Source: Viridilinea sp964592425 | GTDB lineage: Bacteria > Chloroflexota > Chloroflexia > Chloroflexales > Chloroflexaceae | Direction: 5' to 3' | NCBI GenBank assembly: GCA_964592425.1 | Contig: CAZQCG010000002.1 | Span: 124,001-188,000 of the forward strand | DNA length: 64,000 nt | In this document: positions 1 through 7,987 of the stretch, piece after piece | Numbering within the stretch: the stretch's first letter is position 1 | Layout of the letters: each line of letters opens with the position of its first letter | Position numbers and translations under genes: made by a program | Notes under the pieces: model-generated | Databases searched by the model: none | Seen by the model: the letters and a program-made list of their open reading frames with translations, nothing else | Told to the model about the DNA's origin: nothing

Positions 1-630
1 CTGCGCCTCGATCTGCTCAAGCTCCTCCATGAGCGGCTCGTCGATCTGCAGCCGCCCGGCAGTGTCGATAATCAGCACATTGACCAGTTCACGCCGGGCC
101 TGTTCGAGCGCAGCCGCGGCAATCTCAGGTGGACGGGCCGTCGTACCCTGGCTAAAAACCGGCACATTGAGCTGACGCCCAAGCGTCTGCAACTGGGTGA
201 TGGCGGCAGGGCGGTAGACATCGCAGGCGGCCAGCATCACCTTGCGGCCCTTCTTGCGCAGGTGCAGGGCCAGTTTGGCGGCAAGGGTCGTCTTGCCTGT
301 GCCCTGCAGGCCAACGAGCATAATGACCGTTGGGCCGGGACGGGCTTCCTGCAACGGGGCATTCTCGGTACCAAGCAGGTTGATCAACTCCTGGTGGACA
401 ATCTTCACCACCTGCTGGTGGGGGGTGAGGCTCTTGGTGACGTCTTCGCCGATGGCCTGTTCGGTCACTTTGGCGACGAAATCTTTGACCACCTTGAAAT
501 TGACATCGGCCTCAAGCAGGGCCAGACGAACCGCCTTCATCGCCTCGCGAACATCGTTCTCATCGAGGCGGCCTTTGGCACCAAGTTTTTGGAAAACCGC
601 CTGCAGGCGATCAGAGAGACTTTCAAACAT
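1..630 (-). CDS. ffh: Signal recognition particle protein Ffh (N-terminal part; runs off left edge)
   Basis: Ffh is the SRP54-type GTPase that binds signal sequences and 4.5S RNA and delivers ribosomes to FtsY at the membrane. About 210 residues are visible, starting MFESLSDRLQAVFQKLGAKG (ATG at 630-628). They cover the helical N domain followed by the G domain, with the P-loop GLQGTGKTT, the DVYRPAAI motif and DTAGRLQID (G3). The C-terminal M domain lies beyond base 1. No strong ribosome binding site precedes the ATG. A small hypothetical gene lies 70 nt upstream on the same strand and may be cotranscribed. Identification is firm. Confidence 0.95.
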   Translation of the reverse strand, partial: MFESLSDRLQAVFQKLGAKGRLDENDVREAMKAVRLALLEADVNFKVVKDFVAKVTEQAIGEDVTKSLTPHQQVVKIVHQELINLLGTENAPLQEARPGPTVIMLVGLQGTGKTTLAAKLALHLRKKGRKVMLAACDVYRPAAITQLQTLGRQLNVPVFSQGTTARPPEIAAAALEQARRELVNVLIIDTAGRLQIDEPLMEELEQIEAQ

Positions 631-700
631 AGTGCGGCGCTCACATGTATGCGCAAGACTTCCCCAGTCATTGTAGCCGTTGCAGGGAGGGGCGTCAATC

Positions 701-970
701 TCATGGCTCGCTCTCGGCCTCGACTGAAGTACGCACAAGCGCCAGAGCCTGGGAACGCGAGCAGACCAGGATTGTCAATTCATCAATGAGTGTGCGCACG
801 CGTCGATAGTCACGCCGCAGCGCCTGCTCCTCGGCAGGTTCGGTGGGAACAAGCGCCCCGAGCCATTCTTCAAACGGCAGATCGAGGCCTTCCAACGGCT
901 GGATGGGTGGCAGCCGACGGTAGATCTGTGCGGCGCTGTCGGCAAGCAGGCGGGCACTGTCGATAGCCAT
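701..970 (-). CDS. Small conserved-looking hypothetical protein upstream of ffh
   Basis: I do not recognise a family. From the ATG at 970 the product is 89 aa, starting MAIDSARLLADSAAQIYRRL, mostly alpha-helical and charged, with no signal peptide or membrane segment. The frame stays open upstream to a TTG at 1084 (127 aa), and a GTG lies inside that extension, so the start is uncertain. I chose the ATG because the sequence from there reads as a compact protein, but no good Shine-Dalgarno sequence supports it. It lies 70 nt upstream of ffh on the same strand. It could be a lineage-specific cytoplasmic protein. Confidence 0.55.
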   Translation of the reverse strand: MAIDSARLLADSAAQIYRRLPPIQPLEGLDLPFEEWLGALVPTEPAEEQALRRDYRRVRTLIDELTILVCSRSQALALVRTSVEAESEP

Positions 971-1209
971 AAGTTTTGCAAGCGGCAGCGGCGTTGCGGA
1001 TGAGGCGCGCTTATGCACCTTCCTGCTGGCCTCTGCCGCATATAAACGCAAGAAGCGCTGAAACAAAGATACACCGGTCAGCAAGCTACCCGGCGTGTGC
1101 TAGCCCTATCCTACGCCAACCTGCCCGGCCTGGGGATCGGTCTGAAGGTTTAGTTCTTCCTGCAAAAGTGGTTCGCAGCGGGTACCATGCGCTGGCACAC
1201 GGATTCTGG

Positions 1210-1215
1210 TATAAT
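1210..1215 (+). promoter_or_regulatory. Extended -10 box (TGG-TATAAT) upstream of the ABC1 gene
   Basis: TATAAT preceded by TGG forms an extended -10 element. It lies 33 nt before the ATG at 1249. No convincing -35 hexamer is visible 16-18 nt upstream. Position and sequence fit a housekeeping sigma promoter for the ABC1 kinase-like gene. Confidence 0.5.
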
Positions 1216-1248
1216 CCCAAGAAGAACTAGCTGTAGAATACCTAAACT

Positions 1249-3126
1249 ATGACGGCATACCGACCGCTTTCGACCAGCCTTGACAACCTACCGCCTCCTG
1301 ATGCGCCAGCAGTTCCACGGGCCAGTGCGGCCCCGGCCTTTGATGCACGCCGGCGCTTCCTGCGGGTTTCAGCCTTTTTTCTAGGCGTGGTCATCCATAT
1401 CTATTTCTGGGATATCTTCCTGGTGCGCTTTTTTCTGACCCGCTGGTACGTCCGGCGCTCAACGATGGCGCGCTGGACACGCATCGCTCGCGAGTTTCGC
1501 AAGCTAGCCCTCGAACTGGGCGGCATGCAGATCAAGTTAGGCCAGTTTCTCTCCTCACGGGCCGATATTGTGCCCGACATGGTGCGCCACGAACTGGCCG
1601 GTCTGCAGGACGAAGTACCACCCGCACCAGCCGGGCATGTGCTTGAGGTAATTATTGAGGAGCTGGGAGCCCCCCCCAGTGAACTCTTTCGCCGCTTTGA
1701 GCAGGAGGCGGTCGCCGCCGCCTCGCTTGGCCAGGTTCATTTTGCCACCCTCCACGATGGGCGTGAGGTGGCAGTAAAGGTGCAGCGTCCATTTATCGAC
1801 CAGATCATTGAGGTTGATCTCAGTGCGGTGGCCTGGGTCGTGCGGCTGATCAAGAACTATCCGCCGATCAGGCGTCGGGCTAACCTGGAGGCACTGCTGG
1901 CCGAGTTCGGCAGGGTGCTGGTGCAGGAGCTTGATTATGTACAAGAGGCCCGCAATGGGGCGCAGTTCCGCAAGAACTTCGCCGCTGTGCAGGGTGTCTA
2001 TGTACCAGAGCCAATTACTGAGTACACCACCCGCCGCGTGCTGGTGATGGAGCGGATCGGTGGGATCAAGATTAACGACCTCGCCGCACTGGAGCAGGCT
2101 GGTGTCAGCCGGAACGAACTGGCCGCACGCCTGAATAACTGTTACCTCAAACAGTTCTTTATCGACGGCTTCTTCCACGCCGATCCACACCCCGGCAACC
2201 TTTTTGTACGGCTTGAGGAAGAAGAACACGCACTTGTCTATCAAAATGGCCACCAGCCAACCATGCCCTTCGGCTGGAAGTCGGAGCGCTCCACAGGCAA
2301 TCTGGTCAATGGGGTCATGACTGATGGACACCTCTTCGGTGAGGCTGAAGCCCACACAGTCGCCCGTGGACGGCCCTTTACACTGATCTTCGTCGATTTC
2401 GGCATGGTTGGCGCACTCCCCCCACAGACGATGAGTGTGATCCGCCACGGTGTGGTTGGCCTGGCGACCAACGACGCCGAGCGGATTGTCGACACGATCG
2501 AGCGCCTGAATATGATCCTGCCTGGCACCGACCGCCGCCCGATCGTGCAGGCAGTGCAGATCATGCTGCGCCACTCGTTTAACCGCACGATGCGCGAGAT
2601 GACCAATATCGATGTTGAGGCGATCTTTGATGAGACGAAAGAGATCATCTACGATCTGCCCTTCCAAATCCCCCAGGATCTGCTCTACTTTGGACGAGCA
2701 CTCAGTATGGTCGCTGGCCTGGCGACTGAGATCTGTCCCGATGTAAACCTCTTCGAGGAACTGCGTCCCTTTGCCCGTATGTTGCTCGACCAGGAGCAGC
2801 GTAACGGCAACTGGCCCGATCAGGTGCAGAAGGAACTGCGCGAACTGGCCCAGATCTTGCTGACGCTGCCACGCCAGATGGATGCCTATTACAAAGCCTC
2901 GAACCGCGGTGAACTACCCAACCGACTTGATGTGAGCCGGATCGAGCGCAGTATGCGCCGGGTTGAGCAATCGACCGAGCGCCTGGCTGGGGGCATCTTT
3001 GCCACTGGTCTCTTCCTCGGCGGCGTGCAACTGCGCAACCGTGGACTGAGCAGCGAGGCCAGTCGGGCATGGTGGGCCGCTGCGGTGGCCGCACTCTGGA
3101 CAGCCTGGCCGCGCCGTGAGCGCTGA
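1249..3126 (+). CDS. ABC1/AarF/UbiB-family atypical kinase-like protein
   Basis: This is a member of the UbiB/ADCK/ABC1 family of atypical protein-kinase-like ATPases linked to isoprenoid quinone and lipid metabolism. The 625-aa product has a hydrophobic stretch near residues 35-60, then the family KxGQ signature (KLGQFLSSRADIVPD), an Ala-rich nucleotide loop (AAASLGQVH), a VKVQRP lysine, the EEL-like LDYVQEARN segment, the catalytic HADPHPGNLFV and the metal-binding DFGMVG. A hydrophobic helix lies near the C-terminus. Unusually, about 55 residues rich in charged and polar residues separate HADPHPGNLFV from DFGMVG, where only about 10-15 are normal. The substrate cannot be told from sequence. 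A TPR protein follows on the same strand. Confidence 0.9.
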   Translation: MTAYRPLSTSLDNLPPPDAPAVPRASAAPAFDARRRFLRVSAFFLGVVIHIYFWDIFLVRFFLTRWYVRRSTMARWTRIAREFRKLALELGGMQIKLGQFLSSRADIVPDMVRHELAGLQDEVPPAPAGHVLEVIIEELGAPPSELFRRFEQEAVAAASLGQVHFATLHDGREVAVKVQRPFIDQIIEVDLSAVAWVVRLIKNYPPIRRRANLEALLAEFGRVLVQELDYVQEARNGAQFRKNFAAVQGVYVPEPITEYTTRRVLVMERIGGIKINDLAALEQAGVSRNELAARLNNCYLKQFFIDGFFHADPHPGNLFVRLEEEEHALVYQNGHQPTMPFGWKSERSTGNLVNGVMTDGHLFGEAEAHTVARGRPFTLIFVDFGMVGALPPQTMSVIRHGVVGLATNDAERIVDTIERLNMILPGTDRRPIVQAVQIMLRHSFNRTMREMTNIDVEAIFDETKEIIYDLPFQIPQDLLYFGRALSMVAGLATEICPDVNLFEELRPFARMLLDQEQRNGNWPDQVQKELRELAQILLTLPRQMDAYYKASNRGELPNRLDVSRIERSMRRVEQSTERLAGGIFATGLFLGGVQLRNRGLSSEASRAWWAAAVAALWTAWPRRER

Positions 3127-3223
3127 TCGTTGACGGTCTATGCCAGGGTGTCAGGTGTCAGACCGGACGCACCAGCAAGCCTTGGGTGTGCCAGAACTGT
3201 CCAGCACCTACGAACCCTGTCGA

Positions 3224-4753
3224 ATGAAAGAAGCCCCTGAGGGTGCCGCCACACCCCGCCAACGGGCAGGCCTGGTTACGCTGGTAACCGGCGTCGGCCT
3301 CCTGATCTTCAGCCTCGCCGGGCTGTTCGTAATGTTGCGACCCGCCCCCGACCCCGACCTGCGCACCGCCGACGGCCTCTTCAGCTCCGGTCGCTACTAC
3401 GAGGCCCTGGCGGCCTATGGTGAACTTGCCCCAGACATGCCTGTTGCTCAACTGCGCATGGGTATGCTCTATACCCTGCGCGCTGAACGCGCCCCCGCCG
3501 AACGGGCGATCCGCAGCGCCATGCAGCGCGGGCTAGCCCCCACTGACTACCACCTGGGCCTGCTCTACCTCGGTAAAGCCCTGGCCGACGCAGGGCAGAC
3601 GGCTGCGGCAAGCCGCACATGGGCTCTGGTTGACCATTGTCTTGATCCGGCGGCCTGTGCCTACCGTGGCCCGGCAGTCCTGCTGACTGCCGAGCAGGCG
3701 CTGCGGCAGGGTGATCAACAGGCTGCCGCAACAGGCTATCATACGGCCCTTGCCGAGCCACTGCCCGCCGGTTGGGCCGAGCGGGCACAGTATGGCCTGG
3801 CCCTGATTGAGGCCGACAATGATGCGCAGGTAGCCCTGGAGTGGCTCAACACACCGACTGGGGCGACCACAGCCGATCCACTACTGGCCCCACTCTTGTC
3901 GCTGCACAACGATGAACCAGCACGCCTGGCTGCGGTGCTCTTGCTTGACGAGCCTGATCGCCCACTATTGCTTGGGCAACTCTACCTTGAACTGGACCTC
4001 GACACGCTGGCCGCAGCACAGTTTGCACGGGTTGACCCGCACGGGTCCCATGGGCTGAGTGCAGCAGCCTACGCTGCCTACACCCGTTGGCGCCTTGGCG
4101 AGACGGATGCTGGGCAGAGCCAGCTTGAGGCGCTGGTGGCCGAACATCCCGACGAGCCGCGTATCCGGGCCATGCTGGCACTGATCTACCTGGCGGCTGA
4201 CGCTGACGCAGCCGCTCAAACCCAGCTTGAGGTGGTCGCCCGGCTGCGCCCTGCAGATGCCGACACTCAACTAGCCTGGGCTAGCTGGTATGCCGCTCAA
4301 CACGAGTATGCGCAGGCAAGCCTGGCCTACGCCCAGGCGCTCAGACTAGCCCCGGAGGCCCAGGCAGGCACCTACGCACTGCTGGCGGCCCGCTTTCACC
4401 TGGCAACGACGTACGAACTCTGTAGCGAGGGGCTACCTCTGGCCGAGTTGGCAGCCGGACGACTGCCTGACGATCCGGTAGCATTGACAACGCTGGCGGC
4501 ACAACGATACCACTGTGAGCAGTTCAGCGAAACGCTTGAGGCCGCCCAGGCGGCCCGGCAAGCGGGGGCCGGTGCCGAGGCGACCTACTATCTTGGTATG
4601 GCCCTGGGGGGCCTGGGGCGCACGGAGGAGGCACGGGCGGCGCTGATCAGCGCCGCCGACATGGAGCCTGCCTCGGACTGGCGCCGCCGGGCCGAGCTGG
4701 CCCTTGAGCGCCTGCCCGCAGCGATTGAGCGACGCTACACCTCGTCAAAGTAG
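3224..4753 (+). CDS. Membrane-anchored tetratricopeptide-repeat protein
   Basis: The product is about 509 aa from ATG 3224. The frame is open from an upstream ATG at 3140, which would add 28 residues. I preferred 3224 because the protein then starts MKEAPEGAAT just before a single transmembrane helix (about residues 16-38), the normal topology of a signal anchor. The rest is Ala/Leu/Glu-rich helical hairpins with TPR-like spacing (ALAAYGELAP, ASLAYAQALRLAPEAQ, TYYLGMALGGLGRTEEA), so it probably forms an extracytoplasmic scaffold. No enzyme domain is visible. It starts about 100 nt after the ABC1 gene and may share its transcript. Its 3' end overlaps the convergent sigma factor gene by 19 nt. 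Confidence 0.8.
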   Translation: MKEAPEGAATPRQRAGLVTLVTGVGLLIFSLAGLFVMLRPAPDPDLRTADGLFSSGRYYEALAAYGELAPDMPVAQLRMGMLYTLRAERAPAERAIRSAMQRGLAPTDYHLGLLYLGKALADAGQTAAASRTWALVDHCLDPAACAYRGPAVLLTAEQALRQGDQQAAATGYHTALAEPLPAGWAERAQYGLALIEADNDAQVALEWLNTPTGATTADPLLAPLLSLHNDEPARLAAVLLLDEPDRPLLLGQLYLELDLDTLAAAQFARVDPHGSHGLSAAAYAAYTRWRLGETDAGQSQLEALVAEHPDEPRIRAMLALIYLAADADAAAQTQLEVVARLRPADADTQLAWASWYAAQHEYAQASLAYAQALRLAPEAQAGTYALLAARFHLATTYELCSEGLPLAELAAGRLPDDPVALTTLAAQRYHCEQFSETLEAAQAARQAGAGAEATYYLGMALGGLGRTEEARAALISAADMEPASDWRRRAELALERLPAAIERRYTSSK

Positions 4754-5679
4754 CCGTGCAGACGACGCCCCAGGTGGGGATCACGCAGCTTCTTGAGCGC
4801 CTCGCTCTCAAGCTGGCGCACACGCTCACGGGTCAGGCTGAGCTGCCGCCCGATCTGCTCAAGGGTCATCGCCGTGGCCCCACCCAGGCCGTAGCGCAGT
4901 TGGAGAATACTGCGCTCACGCGAATTCAGGTGCGAAAGGGCTTCGCACAGGTCGTCACGGAGCAGATCGTGGCTTACTTCCTCAAGTGGTGAAAGCTGAA
5001 GTGGGTCGGAGACGATCTCGGCCAGGGAGCCGCTGCCATCCTCAGTGTGGGGTTCGTCGAGTGAGGCAGGCGTGAGGGCCGCCTGCTCGGCGCGGGCAAC
5101 CTGATCGAGGCTGAGGCCAAGTTCCTGGGCGACCTCCTCAGGGGTCGGTTCGCGGTCAAGGCGCTGAGCAAGCTGCTGACGCACTCGTGAGAGCCGCGCC
5201 AGGCGTTCACCAAGGTGTACCGGCAGGCGCACGGTACGGCTCTGGTCGGCAATTGCCCGCCCGACACTCTGGCGGATCCAGTAGGTGGCGTAGGTTGAAA
5301 ACTTAAAGCCACGACGCGGGTCGAACTTATCAACTGCACGCATAAGGCCCAGACTACCCTCCTGGATCAGGTCAAGCAAGCTAAGACCATGGCCCTGATA
5401 ACGGCGGGCAATGCTAACGACCAGGCGCAGGTTGCAGTTGATCAGCCGCGCACGGGCCTCATCGCCCGCATTGGCCTGCTGTTCAAGCCGTTGGCGTTCG
5501 GCAAGAGCGAGGGGGGAATCAGCACAAACCAGGCCATGACGGGCCGCACGACCCGCCTCGATAGTATGGGCCAGATCCTGTTCCTGGTCGAAAGTAAGCA
5601 GGGGCTCATCGCCGATCTCATTGAGATAGAGGATAATCGACTCAGCCGCTACCGGGCTGGTGTAGACGGAATTGGTCAT
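4735..5679 (-). CDS. RNA polymerase sigma factor, sigma-70 family (group 1/2, RpoD-like)
   Basis: The 314-aa factor contains region 1.2 (SIILYLNEIGDEPLLTFDQE), region 2 with the core-binding and -10-recognition helices (NLRLVVSIARRYQGHGLSLL, LDLIQEGSLGLMRAVDKFDP, FSTYATYWIRQSVGRAI), region 3 (LPVHLGERLARLSR) and region 4 with the -35 helix-turn-helix (LSLTRERVRQLESEALKKLR). It lacks the long acidic region 1.1 and non-conserved region of classical RpoD, so it is a group 2 or short group 1 factor. The ATG at 5679 is preceded by AGGGGAGAAGTA, a good ribosome binding site. A TATACT box at 5839-5834 would give a leader of about 150 nt. Confidence 0.93.
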   Translation of the reverse strand: MTNSVYTSPVAAESIILYLNEIGDEPLLTFDQEQDLAHTIEAGRAARHGLVCADSPLALAERQRLEQQANAGDEARARLINCNLRLVVSIARRYQGHGLSLLDLIQEGSLGLMRAVDKFDPRRGFKFSTYATYWIRQSVGRAIADQSRTVRLPVHLGERLARLSRVRQQLAQRLDREPTPEEVAQELGLSLDQVARAEQAALTPASLDEPHTEDGSGSLAEIVSDPLQLSPLEEVSHDLLRDDLCEALSHLNSRERSILQLRYGLGGATAMTLEQIGRQLSLTRERVRQLESEALKKLRDPHLGRRLHGYFDEV

Positions 5680-5833
5680 TACTTCTCCCCTTTGTACCTG
5701 CCGCCGGAGCTGCGAACCGACAGCGGATACCCGAAAACAATCATGGCCGGGGCGTTACGGGATTTACGCACAGACCACGGAGAAGGCGCACTCACAGCGC
5801 GAGTTGCCTCCGATCAGGGGACGTCAGGGAGCA

Positions 5834-5839
5834 AGTATA
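5834..5839 (-). promoter_or_regulatory. Candidate -10 box (TATACT) for the sigma factor gene
   Basis: TATACT on the minus strand, with transcription predicted near 5827. This leaves an untranslated leader of about 150 nt before the sigma gene. The -35 region is C-rich (TTACCCCCCC) and does not match consensus, so the call is tentative. Confidence 0.35.
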
Positions 5840-5889
5840 GGTGGGGGGGGTAAGAGGGTTGTGAGGGGAAGATTAATGGCAGATGAGAA

Positions 5890-5910
5890 CGGGGAGGGCT
5901 AGCCTCCCCG
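5890..5910 (-). terminator. GC-rich hairpin after typA
   Basis: An 8-bp perfect stem (CGGGGAGG / CCTCCCCG) with a five-base loop GCTAG lies 29-49 nt beyond the typA stop codon. No long U-tract follows on the minus strand (GTTCTCATC), so it may stop or pause polymerase less efficiently than a classical intrinsic terminator, or protect the mRNA end. Confidence 0.5.
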
Positions 5911-5938
5911 CGAGCAACAGCGAGCGTGCATGGCCTGT

Positions 5939-7771
5939 TCAGGCGAGCGCCAGATCGCGGCGCTTCTTCTCCCGGCGGCGATCATCAGCGTTGAGCAGGC
6001 GTTTACGGATGCGCCAGCCCTTCGGCGTCACCTCAACCAACTCATCATCGCCGATATACTCGATAGCATCATCAAGGGAGAGCGAGCGGGCCGCCTCAAG
6101 CCGCACCGTCTCGGCACCTTTGTTATTACGCATGTTGGTCAGGTGCTTCTCTTTGCAGACATTGACTTCGAGATCGCTATCGCGGATATGCTGACCGACA
6201 ACCATGCCCTCATAGGCTTCCTGGCCGGGGGTGACGAAGAAGGTGCCGCGATCCTGTACCTGGTTCAGTCCATAGGTGCTGACGCCACCGCTCTCAGAGG
6301 CGATCAGTGAGCCATTGTTACGCGTCTCGATCTCACCGGCAATGGGCTCGTAGCCATAGAAGAGGCTGTTGAGGATACCAGTACCGCGAGTAGCCGAGAG
6401 GAAGAGCTGACGGAAGCCGAGTAAGCCACGGGTCGGGACGAGGTAGACATAGTGAACGCTCCCATCGTCACGGACGTGCATATCGCGCATCTCGCCCTGG
6501 CGGCGGCCAAGCAATTCAACGACCACGCCCTGGTAGTCGCTACCAACCTCGATCTCGACAAGTTCCATCGGTTCAAGGCGCGTGCCGTCGGGGGCCTCGT
6601 GGAAGATTACCTCGGGTTTAGAGATTTGAAACTCATAACCCTCACGGCGCATGGTCTCGATCAGAATACCCAGGTGCAATTCGCCTCGCCCGGCGACCAT
6701 AAAGACATCGGCGCTATCAGTATCTGTAACGCGCAGGGCGACATCACGCTCGGTCTCCTGGAAGAGGCGTTCACGTAGCTTGCGCGAGGTAACGAACTGA
6801 CCCTCACGCCCGGCGAAGGGACTGGTATTAACCCCAAAGGTCATCCGGACGGTCGGCTCTTCGACAGTAATCGTTGGGAGAGCCTCAGGCTGGGTAGCAT
6901 CGGCAATCGTATCGCCGATACTGGCGTCGGCGATCCCGGCGATGGCGATAATATCACCCGCCCTGGCACTCTCGGCCTCATCGCGGTGGAGGCCATTGAA
7001 GACAAAGAGTTGGCTGATCTTGGCTGGATTAAGCGCGCCGTCGCGGTCGATGCGAACGAGCGGCTGGCCTTTGTTGATCGTGCCGCGGTAGAGACGCCCG
7101 GTAACAATCTTGCCCTTGTAGTCATCATAGGTGCTCGTGGTAACGAGGAACTGGGCCGGGCCGTCAGCGTCTACATCGGGGGCGGGGATACGGTCGATGA
7201 TCGCCTCGAAGAGCGGTTCGAGCGAGGGGTGCATCTTGAGCGGTGAGCGGCCAGCGTGGCCGACCAGGGCATTGGTGAAGATCGTCGAGAACTCGGCCTG
7301 CTCATCATTGGCACCCAGGTCGACGAAAAGGTCGAAGGTTGCGTTGGCTACCCAGTTCGGGCGGGCCTGGGGCCGATCAATCTTGTTGATAACAACAATG
7401 GCATGGTGGCCAGCCTGCAGAGCCTTGCGCAGCACGAACTTCGTCTGGGGCATGGGGCCATCGACCGCATCAACAAGCAGCAACACCCCATCAACCATAT
7501 TCATAACCCGCTCGACCTCGCCGCCAAAATCGGCGTGGCCGGGGGTGTCCACGATATTGATCTTGACACCCTTGTAGCTAACAGCGGTGGTCTTTGAGAG
7601 AATGGTAATGCCGCGCTCGCGTTCGAGCGCATTGGAGTCAAGCACACGCTCCTCAACCGTCTGGTTATCGCGGAAGATATGGCTCTGACGGAGCAAGGCG
7701 TCAACCAGGGTGGTCTTGCCATGATCAACATGGGCAATGATCGCAATATTACGGATATCGTTGCGGCGCAT
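5939..7771 (-). CDS. typA: Ribosome-associated GTPase TypA/BipA
   Basis: TypA/BipA is an EF-G-like translational GTPase that acts in 50S assembly and stress adaptation. The ATG at 7771 gives 610 aa, the usual length, and is preceded by AGAGGAGCT. The N-terminus MRRNDIRNIAIIAHVDHGKT carries G1. Then come RGITILSK (switch I/G2), DTPGHADFGGEV (G3), NKIDRPQARPNWV (G4), EF-G-like domains and the C-terminal TypA-specific domain (TRGTGILNSLFYGYEP, GGVSTYGLNQVQDRG). The frame is open further upstream but that extension lacks similarity. It is divergent from the histidine kinase at 7988. Confidence 0.95.
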   Translation of the reverse strand: MRRNDIRNIAIIAHVDHGKTTLVDALLRQSHIFRDNQTVEERVLDSNALERERGITILSKTTAVSYKGVKINIVDTPGHADFGGEVERVMNMVDGVLLLVDAVDGPMPQTKFVLRKALQAGHHAIVVINKIDRPQARPNWVANATFDLFVDLGANDEQAEFSTIFTNALVGHAGRSPLKMHPSLEPLFEAIIDRIPAPDVDADGPAQFLVTTSTYDDYKGKIVTGRLYRGTINKGQPLVRIDRDGALNPAKISQLFVFNGLHRDEAESARAGDIIAIAGIADASIGDTIADATQPEALPTITVEEPTVRMTFGVNTSPFAGREGQFVTSRKLRERLFQETERDVALRVTDTDSADVFMVAGRGELHLGILIETMRREGYEFQISKPEVIFHEAPDGTRLEPMELVEIEVGSDYQGVVVELLGRRQGEMRDMHVRDDGSVHYVYLVPTRGLLGFRQLFLSATRGTGILNSLFYGYEPIAGEIETRNNGSLIASESGGVSTYGLNQVQDRGTFFVTPGQEAYEGMVVGQHIRDSDLEVNVCKEKHLTNMRNNKGAETVRLEAARSLSLDDAIEYIGDDELVEVTPKGWRIRKRLLNADDRRREKKRRDLALA

Positions 7772-7815
7772 AGCTCCTCTGCATACCTGAGTACCAAAAT
7801 CAAGGACAGCAGAAC

Positions 7816-7821
7816 ATTGTA
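7816..7821 (-). promoter_or_regulatory. Extended -10 box (TGG-TACAAT) for typA
   Basis: On the minus strand TACAAT is preceded by TGG, giving an extended -10 element 44 nt upstream of the typA ATG. The -35 region is not near consensus. The position between two divergent genes supports it. Confidence 0.45.
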
Positions 7822-7898
7822 CCATACATAGAACATTGCATAGTGGGGAGGTTGGGAACTTATGCGGAGGGGGGTGTAGACAGAGCATGAGCAAAGTC

Positions 7899-7952
7899 GG
7901 GCGTTTCGCACCCTGAGTAGCACGAAGCGCGTAGCGCAAGGTGCGAACGCCC
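7899..7952. repeat. Imperfect palindromic intergenic element, copy 1
   Basis: Outer arms GGGCGTTTCGCACC (7899-7912) and GGTGCGAACGCCC (7940-7952) pair with a single bulged T. The interior 7911-7937 (CCCTGAGTAGCACGAAGCGC and following bases) matches 21 of 27 positions with another hairpin at 45826-45852. It sits between the divergent typA and histidine kinase promoters. It resembles a small dispersed REP-like palindrome; role unknown. Confidence 0.6.
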
Positions 7953-7974
7953 CTTCACTACGGGATGGATATGC

Positions 7975-7980
7975 TACACT
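7975..7980 (+). promoter_or_regulatory. Extended -10 box (TGC-TACACT) placing the start at the histidine kinase ATG
   Basis: TACACT preceded by TGC ends 7 nt before the ATG at 7988 and no ribosome binding site lies between. Transcription would begin at or next to the A of the start codon, giving a leaderless mRNA. The -35 region is poor (TTCACT with a 15-nt spacer). Confidence 0.45.
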
Positions 7981-7987
7981 AAGGGCA

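Noticed and set aside
1555..2667. 370-aa minus-strand open frame inside the ABC1 gene
   Set aside because: Shadow frame with no recognisable domain; the sense frame carries all kinase motifs.
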